From: JABMMZ01 sp044341025
Lineage (GTDB): Bacteria; Bacteroidota; Bacteroidia; NS11-12g; UBA955
Assembly (NCBI GenBank): GCA_044341025.1
Contig: JBIISM010000006.1
Location: 62,001 to 126,000, forward strand
Length of the DNA stretch: 64,000 nt
Direction of reading: 5' to 3'
Part shown: in pieces, positions 8,382 through 15,698 of the stretch
Position numbering within the stretch: the stretch's first letter is position 1
How the letters are laid out: each line of letters starts with the position of its first letter
The notes under the pieces: generated by a model
What the model saw: the letters and a program-made list of their open reading frames with translations, nothing else
The model's database searches: none
Told to the model about the DNA's origin: nothing
Made by a program: the position numbers and the translations under genes

Positions 8382-9158
8382 ATGCCAGAATTTATACTCA
8401 TAAACAAGCAAGTGGCGCCTTTTGTCGCGCACGTGCAACTGAACAGACCTAAAGAACTTAACGCACTCAACCTCGAGTTGATGTTGGAAATAAAGCAAGC
8501 TTTAATCGATTTGGACAACGACCCAGAGGTTAGAGCCATTGTATTAAGCGGCAACGAACGCGCATTTGCGGCAGGTGCCGACATCAAACAAATGGCAGGA
8601 CGCACGGCCATTGACATGCTAAAAATTGATCAGTTTTCAACTTGGGACAGCATCCGTAAAACAAAAAAACCGATGGTTGCTGCCATCAGCGGATTTGCGC
8701 TTGGTGGTGGATGCGAATTGGCCATGATTTGCGACATGATTGTTGCCAGTGAAACCGCCCAGTTCGGGCAACCCGAAATCAACATCGGCATAATGCCCGG
8801 AGCCGGGGGCACACAAAGATTAACCAGAATAGTTGGAAAAAACAAGGCCATGGAAATGGTTTTAACTGGTACATTTATTTCTGCTGAACAAGCCAAAGAA
8901 TATGGCTTGGTAAACAAAATAGTGCCTGTTGAATTTTATCTTTCTGAAGCCATCAAAATGGCAGCTTTGATTGCAGAGAAATCGCCAATAGCAGTTCAAA
9001 TGGCCAAAGAAAGTGTATTGCGTGCCTACGAAATGCCTTTGCAAGAAGCCTTGTATTTTGAACGCAAAAACTTTTATTTGTTGTTTGCCACAGAAGACCA
9101 AAAAGAAGGCATGGCGGCTTTTGTTGAAAAACGAAAAGCCAATTTCCAAGGCAAGTAA
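8382..9158 (+). CDS. Enoyl-CoA hydratase/isomerase family protein
   Basis: Crotonase-fold enzyme of 258 residues that hydrates 2-enoyl-CoA to 3-hydroxyacyl-CoA in beta-oxidation or a related acyl-CoA pathway. The oxyanion-hole segment AFAAGADIKQM, the ISGFALGGGCELAMICD block with the first catalytic Glu, and GQPEINIGIMPGAGGTQRL with the second catalytic Glu are all intact. The C-terminal FERKNFYLLFATEDQKEGMA region is typical of short-chain hydratases. It is cytoplasmic and the last gene of the kinase operon. It ends two bases from the convergent TolC-family gene. Confidence 0.95.
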   Translation: MPEFILINKQVAPFVAHVQLNRPKELNALNLELMLEIKQALIDLDNDPEVRAIVLSGNERAFAAGADIKQMAGRTAIDMLKIDQFSTWDSIRKTKKPMVAAISGFALGGGCELAMICDMIVASETAQFGQPEINIGIMPGAGGTQRLTRIVGKNKAMEMVLTGTFISAEQAKEYGLVNKIVPVEFYLSEAIKMAALIAEKSPIAVQMAKESVLRAYEMPLQEALYFERKNFYLLFATEDQKEGMAAFVEKRKANFQGK

Positions 9159-9160
9159 TT

Positions 9161-10573
9161 CTAAAGGGATTGGATAATACCCAAACTGTGGTAAGCACTT
9201 AAAATTGCTTTTTGGTTTTTAACCTGCAATTCTATCCACTTTATTTTTGCATTCAAATAGCTTATTTCTCGGGCATTGATCATAAACAATGAACTTTCGC
9301 CAGCATTAAATATTTGCTTTTCAGCTTCTAACATTTGGGCATACTGTTTCACCGTTTCTGTATACAATTTCAATTGCTCAGCGCTTAAAACACATTCGTT
9401 GATATTGGCTTGCGCTTTGTTGTTCAACTCTAGATTTTTTTGTTTAATAGCCAATTCTGTTTCTTGAATAATCAGCTCCATCACACGCAAATCACCACGC
9501 TCCTTGCGCAGTAAAATTGGCATACTTAACCCAATTCCCCAATTGTAATTATTGCTCGAATAATTGGCAAAAGGCGCACTTCCTGAACTTAGTAACGGAT
9601 TGTATTTCAAATTAACACTTGGTTTCAATTGTTCTTGTTTCAAACGTTTTTCAACAGCCATACCGTCCAATTTAAATCCGTACAATTGCATTTCTGGATG
9701 CATAAGAATCAAACTGTCTATTTGATTTCTTAAAGCGAATAAGCTGGTTTTATTGGTTTCAAAAACCAATTCATCTACTGGAATAGTATTCCTATCCAAT
9801 TCCAAGGGGGTATTGTTTTCAAACCATAAATACACAGAAAGCATCAAAGACTTATTGGTATAATCGATTTCTGCTTGCCCCAAACTCATGCGTCTTTCCT
9901 GTAATTGTATACCAGCTTCTAAAGTGTCTACAAATGGCCTATCGCCCAATAAAGCACTTTGCTTAACGGCTGTAAAACGCTGTTCAGCGAAAACATAAGC
10001 CTCTTGGTAAACCCTAAATTGTTTATGCGCTAAAAACCAATCCCAATAGGCCTTGCCTGCATGGTTCAGCAAATCGTTTACCATATTCATTTGCTCAGAT
10101 TGAGCTGCTTCATTAAAAATCTTAGCTTGCTTTAAGGCAAAACGACGCTCATCTATGAAAAGGCCTTTACCTAGGCTTAGACTCACCCCGGCATATGCCA
10201 ATCCACTCTGAGGCAATATGTTTTCAGGGTTTAAATTGCTGCCTTGGTTCTGTTCAAAACCAGCGCCAAATTCAATGCCATACCAAGTCGGTATTTTCAA
10301 GCCACTGTTAAACAAACTGTAATATTGCGAACCTTTATAGTATTTTTGGTCTAAGTCTGAATTAATTCTGGGGTCAAAACCTCCTCTAGCTTTTAATACA
10401 TTTGCCTCCCCTTTTTCCAATTGCAATTGCGCCTGTTTGGCCAAAGGATGGTATTGCTTCACCAAAGTAAGGTAGCTTTTAAAGTCAAAGACTTTGGCGC
10501 TGTCTTGGGCTTGAATTGAACACCAAACACCCAAGCACATAAAAAGACCGATTGTTCTATCTAAGGATTTCAT
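9161..10573 (-). CDS. TolC family outer-membrane efflux protein
   Basis: Outer-membrane exit duct of a tripartite exporter, 470 residues. The start at 10571-10573 gives a signal peptide (MKSLDRTIGLFMCLGVWCSI, then QAQ); an upstream in-frame ATG would run into the HlyD gene. The long helical repeats are visible as Gln/Lys/Glu-rich segments, such as ALKQAKIFNEAAQSEQ and KQKNLELNNKAQANINEC. The outer-membrane-inserted strand region lies near residues 90-150. It is the last gene of the TetR-ABC-HlyD-TolC operon, two bases after the HlyD stop. The substrate of the system is not evident. Confidence 0.92.
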   Translation of the reverse strand: MKSLDRTIGLFMCLGVWCSIQAQDSAKVFDFKSYLTLVKQYHPLAKQAQLQLEKGEANVLKARGGFDPRINSDLDQKYYKGSQYYSLFNSGLKIPTWYGIEFGAGFEQNQGSNLNPENILPQSGLAYAGVSLSLGKGLFIDERRFALKQAKIFNEAAQSEQMNMVNDLLNHAGKAYWDWFLAHKQFRVYQEAYVFAEQRFTAVKQSALLGDRPFVDTLEAGIQLQERRMSLGQAEIDYTNKSLMLSVYLWFENNTPLELDRNTIPVDELVFETNKTSLFALRNQIDSLILMHPEMQLYGFKLDGMAVEKRLKQEQLKPSVNLKYNPLLSSGSAPFANYSSNNYNWGIGLSMPILLRKERGDLRVMELIIQETELAIKQKNLELNNKAQANINECVLSAEQLKLYTETVKQYAQMLEAEKQIFNAGESSLFMINAREISYLNAKIKWIELQVKNQKAILSAYHSLGIIQSL

Positions 10574-10575
10574 GC

Positions 10576-11925
10576 TTATTTTTTTACTGAAGGCGTTGTG
10601 TTTAATTGTTTGTAGTATTCTGGAGGGAATCCATTGATCTGTCGCCACAACTCATACCAAATTGACACATCTTTTAAAAGCATCATTGAGCCAACGCCAG
10701 CCCCTACTCTAATTTCTTTAGGCCAAGTATGGTCATTGGTATCGGGCACCACCAAAACTCTGTACTTCCCATTTTCACTGATAAAATTATCTATGGCAAT
10801 TACTTTACCTCCATAGGTTCCATAAGACACATTGGGCCAACCAGAAAAAACAATGGCTGGCCACCCATCAAATTGTATTCTTACTTTACTGCCTTTTCCC
10901 AACAAGGGTATATCTATTGGTTTAACAAACACTTCCACAGCCACATCAATATTGGCAGGCATGATACTCAGGATCTCAGTACCTTCCTTAATGGTCTCTC
11001 CAATGCCGCTTCTGAGTGCTTTAGTGATGAATCCATCTTGAGGTGCAGTAATGTAATACATCCCCGAACGCACCAAATAATTGGAGTATTGGTTTTGTAA
11101 TTTTGTAACCACCGCCTCTGCATCATACATACCTGAAAGGGCGGAAAATTTTTCTGATTCACTTTTTGAAATCTTATCTCTAAAATCTGCTTTAATAGAA
11201 GACAATTCAATTCGTGCATTGATTAATTGGTTGCGGCTGCTCAACAATTTATTTTCTTGGGCAATCATTTTTGCATTGGTCTCTTGCAATTTCAATTTGC
11301 GGTTCTCCAAATCGGTCAATGACTTTAAACCCTTTTCATGCAATTCCTCCAAACGCTTATATTGCTCCAAAGCTATTTTATAGTTGACTTCAAAAGCTTG
11401 TAAATCGATGCTGTCACTTTTGACACTCAAACGGGCTTGTAACAATTTATTGGCCGCCTGTTCTTGTTTTAAAATCAATCCTTGAGCCAAGGCAGACACT
11501 TGATTGTCCATGGCCTTTACCTTTTCCATATAGGAATTGACACTCATTTCTTTCGACTTCAATTGTTCGTCTGTTCTGGCCAATAAATTAGGGTCAAAAT
11601 ACTCGTCTTTTATTTCTGACACATACAATATGGTATCGCCTTTTTTCACCATATCGCCTTCTTGAACAAACCATTTTTCTATTCGACCTCCAATAATGGA
11701 ATTGATGGTCTGGGGTCTTTGCCCTGGCTTTAGTGCAATAACAGTTCCGTTGGCTCTGATGTTTTGAGTCCAAGGAAGAAACACAAAAAGAACAAACAAA
11801 ATCAATAAGACGATCAAAACCCGGGGCAAACGCTTTTTGCCTTTGTCTTGATATACTTGCTTTAAAGACGCAAAATGCTGCGTATTGATATTTTCTTTAA
11901 TTGAATTTTTAGCAATGTTTAACAT
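10576..11925 (-). CDS. HlyD family periplasmic adaptor (membrane fusion protein)
   Basis: A 449-residue adaptor joining the ABC transporter at 11927-13594 to the TolC-family duct. One transmembrane helix lies at about residues 35-52 (VLIVLLILFVLFVFLPW). A first lipoyl half follows (GGRIEKWFVQEGDMVKKGDT). A coiled-coil hairpin of about 170 residues comes next, with strings such as KLKLQETNAKMIAQENKLL. The second lipoyl half (ITAPQDGFITKALRSGIGE) and a beta-barrel complete the protein. The single-helix anchor and domain order match type I secretion and bacteriocin-export adaptors. It is one base from the ABC gene. Confidence 0.93.
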   Translation of the reverse strand: MLNIAKNSIKENINTQHFASLKQVYQDKGKKRLPRVLIVLLILFVLFVFLPWTQNIRANGTVIALKPGQRPQTINSIIGGRIEKWFVQEGDMVKKGDTILYVSEIKDEYFDPNLLARTDEQLKSKEMSVNSYMEKVKAMDNQVSALAQGLILKQEQAANKLLQARLSVKSDSIDLQAFEVNYKIALEQYKRLEELHEKGLKSLTDLENRKLKLQETNAKMIAQENKLLSSRNQLINARIELSSIKADFRDKISKSESEKFSALSGMYDAEAVVTKLQNQYSNYLVRSGMYYITAPQDGFITKALRSGIGETIKEGTEILSIMPANIDVAVEVFVKPIDIPLLGKGSKVRIQFDGWPAIVFSGWPNVSYGTYGGKVIAIDNFISENGKYRVLVVPDTNDHTWPKEIRVGAGVGSMMLLKDVSIWYELWRQINGFPPEYYKQLNTTPSVKK

Positions 11926-11926
11926 A

Positions 11927-13594
11927 TCAAATATTTCTTGTTTTAGTACTTTTCATTTCTACCATTCGCATGCAAGAACTTCTAAAATAGGCATCAGAAG
12001 ACGTTGTAATTAAAGTCCATTGTTGGGCCTTGCTGCATAAAAAATCTATAATTTTCTCTCTATCTGTTTTTTCTATAAACACAATGCTGTTTTCCAAAAG
12101 TAAAAGTCCGGGCTTGTTGGCAATGCTTCTGGCCAATAAAATTTTCTGAACAATACTTTTGCTCAACTTATCGCCCTCTGCTCCAACTTCGGTATCCAAT
12201 CCCTTAGGCAACGACTTAACAAATTCGGACAATTGCATTTTATCAATGGCCCATAAGACATCCTCAAACTTTACATCTGAACGCCCTATACTGATATTGT
12301 CGTATAAAGTACCTTGAAACAACTGTTCCTCAGCAAAACGAATGCCCATTTGTGCGCGCATTTCCTCCGGATTGAAATTCCCAACTGGCAGCCCATTGAA
12401 ACTGATCGAACCGTGGTGAATTTGGTACAATCCAGCAATTAAATGCAGCAAGGTTGACTTACCGGATCCATTCTCTCCAACAATGCATACTTTCTCACCA
12501 GCTTGCAGCTGCAATTCAAATTGTGAAATTGCTAAGGCTTTAGAATTAGGATATGAAAATTGCAAATTTTTAATTTCCACCTCTATACCACTTCCGGCTT
12601 GATGCACCAATCCAAAGGATTGTCCTGCATTTGATTCTGTTTCTAAATCGGTAACCAAGCCAATTTTATCTAAGGCTGCCAAAACATCATAAATATTCTC
12701 AACGCTCAGTATCAGTTTCTCGACAGAATTTAAGACCAAAAGTATAATAATTTCAGCTGCAATGAACTGTCCGATGTTCATTTGTTGGTTTAAAACCAAT
12801 AAACCACCAATAATTAGCAAACCTGCAGCGACAAGCGATTTAAAGACTACCAACAAAGTATATTGTTGACGCAAAACTTTAAAATGCTTTTCTCTATAAT
12901 TTAAATAGCCTTGCACATGGGAATCGGTTTTTTGCAAATGCAATTCAGTGGCGCCAGCCAATTTAAATGTGTCTTTGTTTTGGGCCAAATTCTGTAACCA
13001 AAATGCCACTCGGTATTTATATTTTGATTCGTTCAAGCTGGTGTCTAGTCCTTTTTTGGCGGTTAACATGTAAATGATATAAACCAATATCAAGAGCGCA
13101 AAACTGAATAAAACAAAAAACGGATGGTAAAAAGACAAGAGCAATAAACCGAAGACAACTTGCAAGGTGGCGGTCGAAAAATCGATGAGTATTTTTGACA
13201 AACCTTTCTGAATGTTTAGCGTATCGAAAAAACGGTTCATCAATTCTGGCGCATTGTATTGGTCTATGGCCTCTGATTTGATTTTCGGAATTCTAAACGT
13301 GAATTCAAAGGCAGAACGCACAAACAACTTTTGCTGTATGTTTTCAATAATGCGCAATTGAAACAATTGAAGAACACCAGAAAACACCACACCAGCAACA
13401 ACAATCGACACTAAGACAATCCATGAACTTGACACTTGTCCACCTTGAATAAGATTGACAATAGCCTGAATGCCCAATGGGATAGAGAGATTCACCAAAC
13501 CGTGAAAAACGGCATAGGTATAAATGCGTCCGAGGTCTTTTTTATCCTCTTTGAGCAATTGCCAAAAACGTTTGATAGGGGAAAGATGTTGCAT
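11927..13594 (-). CDS. ABC exporter, fused membrane and degenerate nucleotide-binding domain
   Basis: A 555-residue half-transporter. The exporter-type transmembrane domain spans residues 25-300, with no N-terminal peptidase domain. The NBD keeps Walker A (GENGSGKST, residues 373-381) and a Q-loop-like AEEQ. Other catalytic motifs depart from the family: the signature is LSKSI (477-481) instead of LSGGQ, and the Walker B region reads LLLLEN (497-502) where LLLLDE is usual, so the catalytic Glu is missing. No switch His is found around residues 528-536 (LITTSSDAY). Hydrolysis may be slow or need a partner NBD. With the HlyD and TolC neighbours it forms a type-I-secretion-like exporter. I recall similar altered motifs in related Bacteroidota proteins, so it is probably a lineage, not decay. 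Confidence 0.88.
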   Translation of the reverse strand: MQHLSPIKRFWQLLKEDKKDLGRIYTYAVFHGLVNLSIPLGIQAIVNLIQGGQVSSSWIVLVSIVVAGVVFSGVLQLFQLRIIENIQQKLFVRSAFEFTFRIPKIKSEAIDQYNAPELMNRFFDTLNIQKGLSKILIDFSTATLQVVFGLLLLSFYHPFFVLFSFALLILVYIIYMLTAKKGLDTSLNESKYKYRVAFWLQNLAQNKDTFKLAGATELHLQKTDSHVQGYLNYREKHFKVLRQQYTLLVVFKSLVAAGLLIIGGLLVLNQQMNIGQFIAAEIIILLVLNSVEKLILSVENIYDVLAALDKIGLVTDLETESNAGQSFGLVHQAGSGIEVEIKNLQFSYPNSKALAISQFELQLQAGEKVCIVGENGSGKSTLLHLIAGLYQIHHGSISFNGLPVGNFNPEEMRAQMGIRFAEEQLFQGTLYDNISIGRSDVKFEDVLWAIDKMQLSEFVKSLPKGLDTEVGAEGDKLSKSIVQKILLARSIANKPGLLLLENSIVFIEKTDREKIIDFLCSKAQQWTLITTSSDAYFRSSCMRMVEMKSTKTRNI

Positions 13595-13595
13595 A

Positions 13596-14276
13596 TTAAA
13601 CGGGTTTAATGGTTTTAAAAACGAGATCCATATAAAACTTACTTAAATAGTGGGGTTTGTTTTGTTTGTTTGTTAATCGGGGTAAATGTTCAGCAAAAAA
13701 ACGCTGTTGATGGGCACCTTCAATCACTGTGGTGACCAGCATAATTGGGTATTTGTATTGCGGATTAATCTCTTTTATGATATTGGCAACTTTGGCTACA
13801 AATTGTTTGTAGGAAAGATACGCACCATCTTGATTGGCCTGATCAACTTGTTTGTTCAAAAATGATTTAGAAGCTTCAGCCACCACAATTTCTTGCATTT
13901 TTACGATGTCAATGCCTTGGAAATTCGGGTCGTTTTGAACCCCTTCAGTCATTAAAAAAACAGATTTTTCCAAGCGCTTGTCTGCAGAAGACACATTGCT
14001 AATGGCTAAAAGCAATTGATACTCCATCCAACCCCAATACCATGCGTTAAGATACAAAAGAAATTTGTGTTTGCTTTCAAAATAACGGTAAATCGACGCT
14101 TCTGGCGAATGAATTTGTAAGCCAAGTTTTCTAAACGTAAATTCCTCAAACCCAATTTTCTTAATCAAATCAATGCCATTGTGCACAATGTTTATGCCCA
14201 ATTCGCTCGACTCAGGGTCTTTTAAATACAACTGAGGATTGATGGCGATTTTTACGCTGCTAATTAAAGTATCCAT
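13596..14276 (-). CDS. TetR/AcrR family transcriptional regulator
   Basis: A 226-residue regulator with an N-terminal helix-turn-helix: GFEEFTFRKLGLQIHSPEAS followed by IYRYFESKHKFLLYLNAWY is the classic TetR recognition region. The C-terminal ligand/dimer domain of about 150 residues is not recognisable in detail. It is the first gene of the exporter operon, one base before the ABC gene, and probably controls that operon. A perfect palindrome 18 bases upstream of its start is a candidate operator. The inducer is unknown and may be the exported compound. Confidence 0.9.
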   Translation of the reverse strand: MDTLISSVKIAINPQLYLKDPESSELGINIVHNGIDLIKKIGFEEFTFRKLGLQIHSPEASIYRYFESKHKFLLYLNAWYWGWMEYQLLLAISNVSSADKRLEKSVFLMTEGVQNDPNFQGIDIVKMQEIVVAEASKSFLNKQVDQANQDGAYLSYKQFVAKVANIIKEINPQYKYPIMLVTTVIEGAHQQRFFAEHLPRLTNKQNKPHYLSKFYMDLVFKTIKPV

Positions 14277-14293
14277 TCTAAATATTTCAAATG

Positions 14294-14322
14294 CAAAGTT
14301 AATAGTAATACTATTAACTTTG
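14294..14322. promoter_or_regulatory. Candidate TetR operator: 13-bp perfect palindrome with a -7 box on each strand
   Basis: The arms CAAAGTTAATAGT and ACTATTAACTTTG are perfect reverse complements around a three-base centre. Each arm contains the -7 promoter form TAACTTTG, minus strand at 14294-14301 and plus strand at 14315-14322. A bound regulator would therefore cover the -7 box. The position 18 bases before the tetR start fits autorepression. No matching -33 element was found on either side. Confidence 0.65.
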
Positions 14323-14504
14323 TTATCAATAATATTTATAACAGCTTATGTACTATCAATTAATAGAAAGTCTTTCAATTCCAATAACAAAAAAGCCTAG
14401 CAAGGGATCAATTACATACACCCTAATTTCAAAACAATTGAACAACAAAAATGACCGCTAATTAGAGGCCGCAACTTTGCAAATCAGAAATCATTTTTTT
14501 AAAT

Positions 14505-14512
14505 TACTTTTG
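14505..14512 (+). promoter_or_regulatory. -7 box (TACTTTTG) for the 6S-like RNA
   Basis: TACTTTTG fits TAnnTTTG and lies six bases before the first base of the closing stem at 14518. A TTTG at 14476-14479 is 25 bases upstream, longer than the usual 19-20. Confidence 0.55.
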
Positions 14513-14517
14513 CGGCA

Positions 14518-14702
14518 GAGTCCGGCTAATATTTGAAAAATTAACACTTTTTTTATTCTGGCTGAACCGCTCTTCAAAATCAGGCTTTTTTACCCCCGTG
14601 GGATTTTTAAAAGCAATTTTAAAGACGTTAGAAGGTTGCGAAACTGGCGGAGGCTAAATCCTTATTTATTTTGGATTTTATCAAATACCGGACTCTTTTT
14701 TT
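14518..14702 (+). ncRNA. ssrS: 6S-like small RNA (candidate Flavo-1/6S RNA)
   Basis: A roughly 185-nt non-coding stretch folds end to end. The closing stem GAGTCCGG (14518-14525) pairs with CCGGACTC (14688-14695). It is extended by TATTTGA (14530-14536) with TCAAATA (14681-14687). An apical arm pairs CTTCAAAAT (14572-14580) with ATTTTAAAG (14616-14624), with one mismatch. It continues with GCTTTT/AAAAGC (14584-14589 and 14609-14614) and a small CCC/GGG hairpin. Between them is a large, mostly unpaired central region. The transcript ends in nine T directly after the closing stem. Closing stem, central bubble and apical stem at this length are the architecture of 6S RNA, which binds the housekeeping RNA polymerase. 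The assignment is structural; another family is possible. Confidence 0.6.
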
Positions 14703-14762
14703 TTGAAAAATTGTGGTATTTTGTCATTTGAAATATAAATTTCCGATTTCAATAAATATCAA

Positions 14763-14770
14763 TAAATTTG
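14763..14770 (+). promoter_or_regulatory. -7 box (TAAATTTG) upstream of the tRNA-Ala region
   Basis: Exact TAnnTTTG match that would start transcription about 30 bases before the broken tRNA copy and about 105 bases before the intact tRNA-Ala. No clear -33 element. Confidence 0.45.
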
Positions 14771-14799
14771 CAGTCCTATAAATCGCAAGGTTTATAAAA

Positions 14800-14850
14800 G
14801 GGGGATTAGCTCTCCCGATAGCTATCGGTAGGCGGAGCATTTGCAACATT
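14800..14850 (+). pseudogene. Broken tRNA-Ala copy interrupted by a CCCGATAGCTATCGG palindrome
   Basis: The first 13 bases (GGGGGATTAGCTC) are identical to the intact tRNA-Ala 81 bases downstream. A CCGATAGCTATCGG palindrome and GTAGGC follow, then GGAGCATTTGCAAC, which resembles the rest of the D-arm and the anticodon stem (GAGCGTTTGCATGG). No anticodon stem-loop or T-arm can be completed, so it cannot be a functional tRNA. Confidence 0.6.
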
Positions 14851-14880
14851 AACGCAATTCTCAATAGTTCTTAAACACAA

Positions 14881-14954
14881 GGGGGATTAGCTCAGCTGGC
14901 TAGAGCGTTTGCATGGCATGCAAGAGGTCATCGGTTCGACTCCGATATTCTCCA
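14881..14954 (+). tRNA. tRNA-Ala (anticodon GGC)
   Basis: A 74-nt cloverleaf. The acceptor GGGGGAT pairs with ATTCTCC, including two G-U pairs. The D-arm is GCTC...GAGC. The anticodon stem TTTGC/GCAAG carries the loop ATGGCAT, giving anticodon GGC. The T-arm is ATCGG-TTCGACT-CCGAT and the discriminator base is A. CCA is not encoded. It reads GCC and GCU codons and is followed immediately by a strong terminator. Confidence 0.95.
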
Positions 14955-14962
14955 CGAAAATT

Positions 14963-14988
14963 AAAACCGCCCTAAAGGCGGTTTTTTT
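14963..14988 (+). terminator. Terminator after tRNA-Ala
   Basis: AAAACCGCC / GGCGGTTTTTTT hairpin with a four-to-five-base loop and seven T, nine bases past the tRNA 3' end. Confidence 0.9.
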
Positions 14989-15050
14989 ATTTTCGTGTGC
15001 CCCGTAACGTGTTTGTAGCGAAGCGAAAAACTCTGGTACTGGGGCTTTAT

Positions 15051-15147
15051 CAATATTCAGGGTTTTTTTTATGCAATTCGGTCAGGGTTTTCACGCTACA
15101 GGGTGAGACCCGTAGCGTGCGACGAAGGAGCTCTGCTACGGGGACAC
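15051..15147 (+). repeat. 97-bp direct repeat, copy 1 (upstream of the GIY-YIG gene)
   Basis: Matches 15523-15619 over 97 positions with two differences (C/T and A/G). It contains an ACGCTACAGGG / CCCGTAGCGT hairpin. Its left end starts inside the loop of the terminator that is complete only in copy 2. Confidence 0.92.
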
Positions 15148-15179
15148 ATTTTCTAATAATTATTTTGTATATTTATTAT

Positions 15180-15467
15180 ATGCAATTACCATTTTGTGTA
15201 TATATTTTATTCAGTGAGTTAGATCACCAACTTTACATCGGATATAGTTCTGATATTGTAAAAAGAATTAAACAACATGACTCGGGTCAAAATATAAGCA
15301 CAAAGCATAGAAGACCCTGGAAGTTGATCTTTATTGAATATTATCTGTTTAAGGAGGATGCAAAAAAGAGAGAAATTTATTTTAAAACTACAATAGGAAA
15401 ACGAGCACTTAAACTCATGTTGTCGGATACGCTATCTAAACTTGGTTACAAATTAAAAGTTGGTTGA
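15180..15467 (+). CDS. Small GIY-YIG nuclease-domain protein
   Basis: A 95-residue single-domain protein of the GIY-YIG endonuclease superfamily. FCVYILFSELDHQLYIGYSS carries the VYI...YIG signature. DIVKRIKQHDSG follows with the Arg helix, then PWKLIFIEYYLFKEDAKKRE, whose final Glu is the expected metal-binding residue. The start is the ATG at 15180, because the frame upstream is translated repeat DNA. Length and layout match the UvrC-N-terminal-like small proteins common in Bacteroidota; no known cellular role is established for them. It is bracketed by 97-bp direct repeats and lies 225 bp downstream of tRNA-Ala, suggesting a small mobile or recombining cassette. Confidence 0.88.
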   Translation: MQLPFCVYILFSELDHQLYIGYSSDIVKRIKQHDSGQNISTKHRRPWKLIFIEYYLFKEDAKKREIYFKTTIGKRALKLMLSDTLSKLGYKLKVG

Positions 15468-15509
15468 CAAGTTCGACATTTCGCCAATTGCTTCCACCCT
15501 GTAGCAGAG

Positions 15510-15542
15510 AAAACCCTGAAAACAATATTCAGGGTTTTTTTT
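15510..15542 (+). terminator. Terminator of the GIY-YIG gene
   Basis: AAAACCCTGAA / TTCAGGGTTTTTTTT hairpin around AACAATA, ending in a T run. Its right arm is the first part of repeat copy 2. Confidence 0.85.
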
Positions 15543-15619
15543 ATGTAATTCGGTCAGGGTTTTCACGCTACAGGGTGAGACCCGTAGCGTGCGACGAAGG
15601 AGCTCTGCTGCGGGGACAC
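15523..15619 (+). repeat. 97-bp direct repeat, copy 2 (downstream of the GIY-YIG gene)
   Basis: Second copy of the repeat at 15051-15147, offset by 472 bp. The two copies bracket the nuclease gene, so homologous recombination between them would remove it cleanly. Confidence 0.92.
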
Positions 15620-15648
15620 CTTCACTTTCAAAAGCAGGATTAAAACAA

Positions 15649-15679
15649 AAAAAGGTTGGCTTTTAAGCCAACCTTTTAA
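15649..15679 (-). terminator. Terminator of the nucleotidase-like T9SS gene
   Basis: AAAGGTTGGC / GCCAACCTTT hairpin. On the minus strand it is followed by a T run, 20 bases beyond the stop at 15699. Confidence 0.88.
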
Positions 15680-15698
15680 GATTAAAATATTATTAAAA

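Noticed and set aside
14997..15179. N-terminal extension of the GIY-YIG protein to a start at 14997
   Set aside because: The extra 61 residues are translation of repeat and terminator DNA; the domain starts at the ATG at 15180.
15180..15467. UvrC nucleotide-excision-repair subunit
   Set aside because: Only the GIY-YIG domain is present at 95 residues; UvrC is about 600 residues with further domains.
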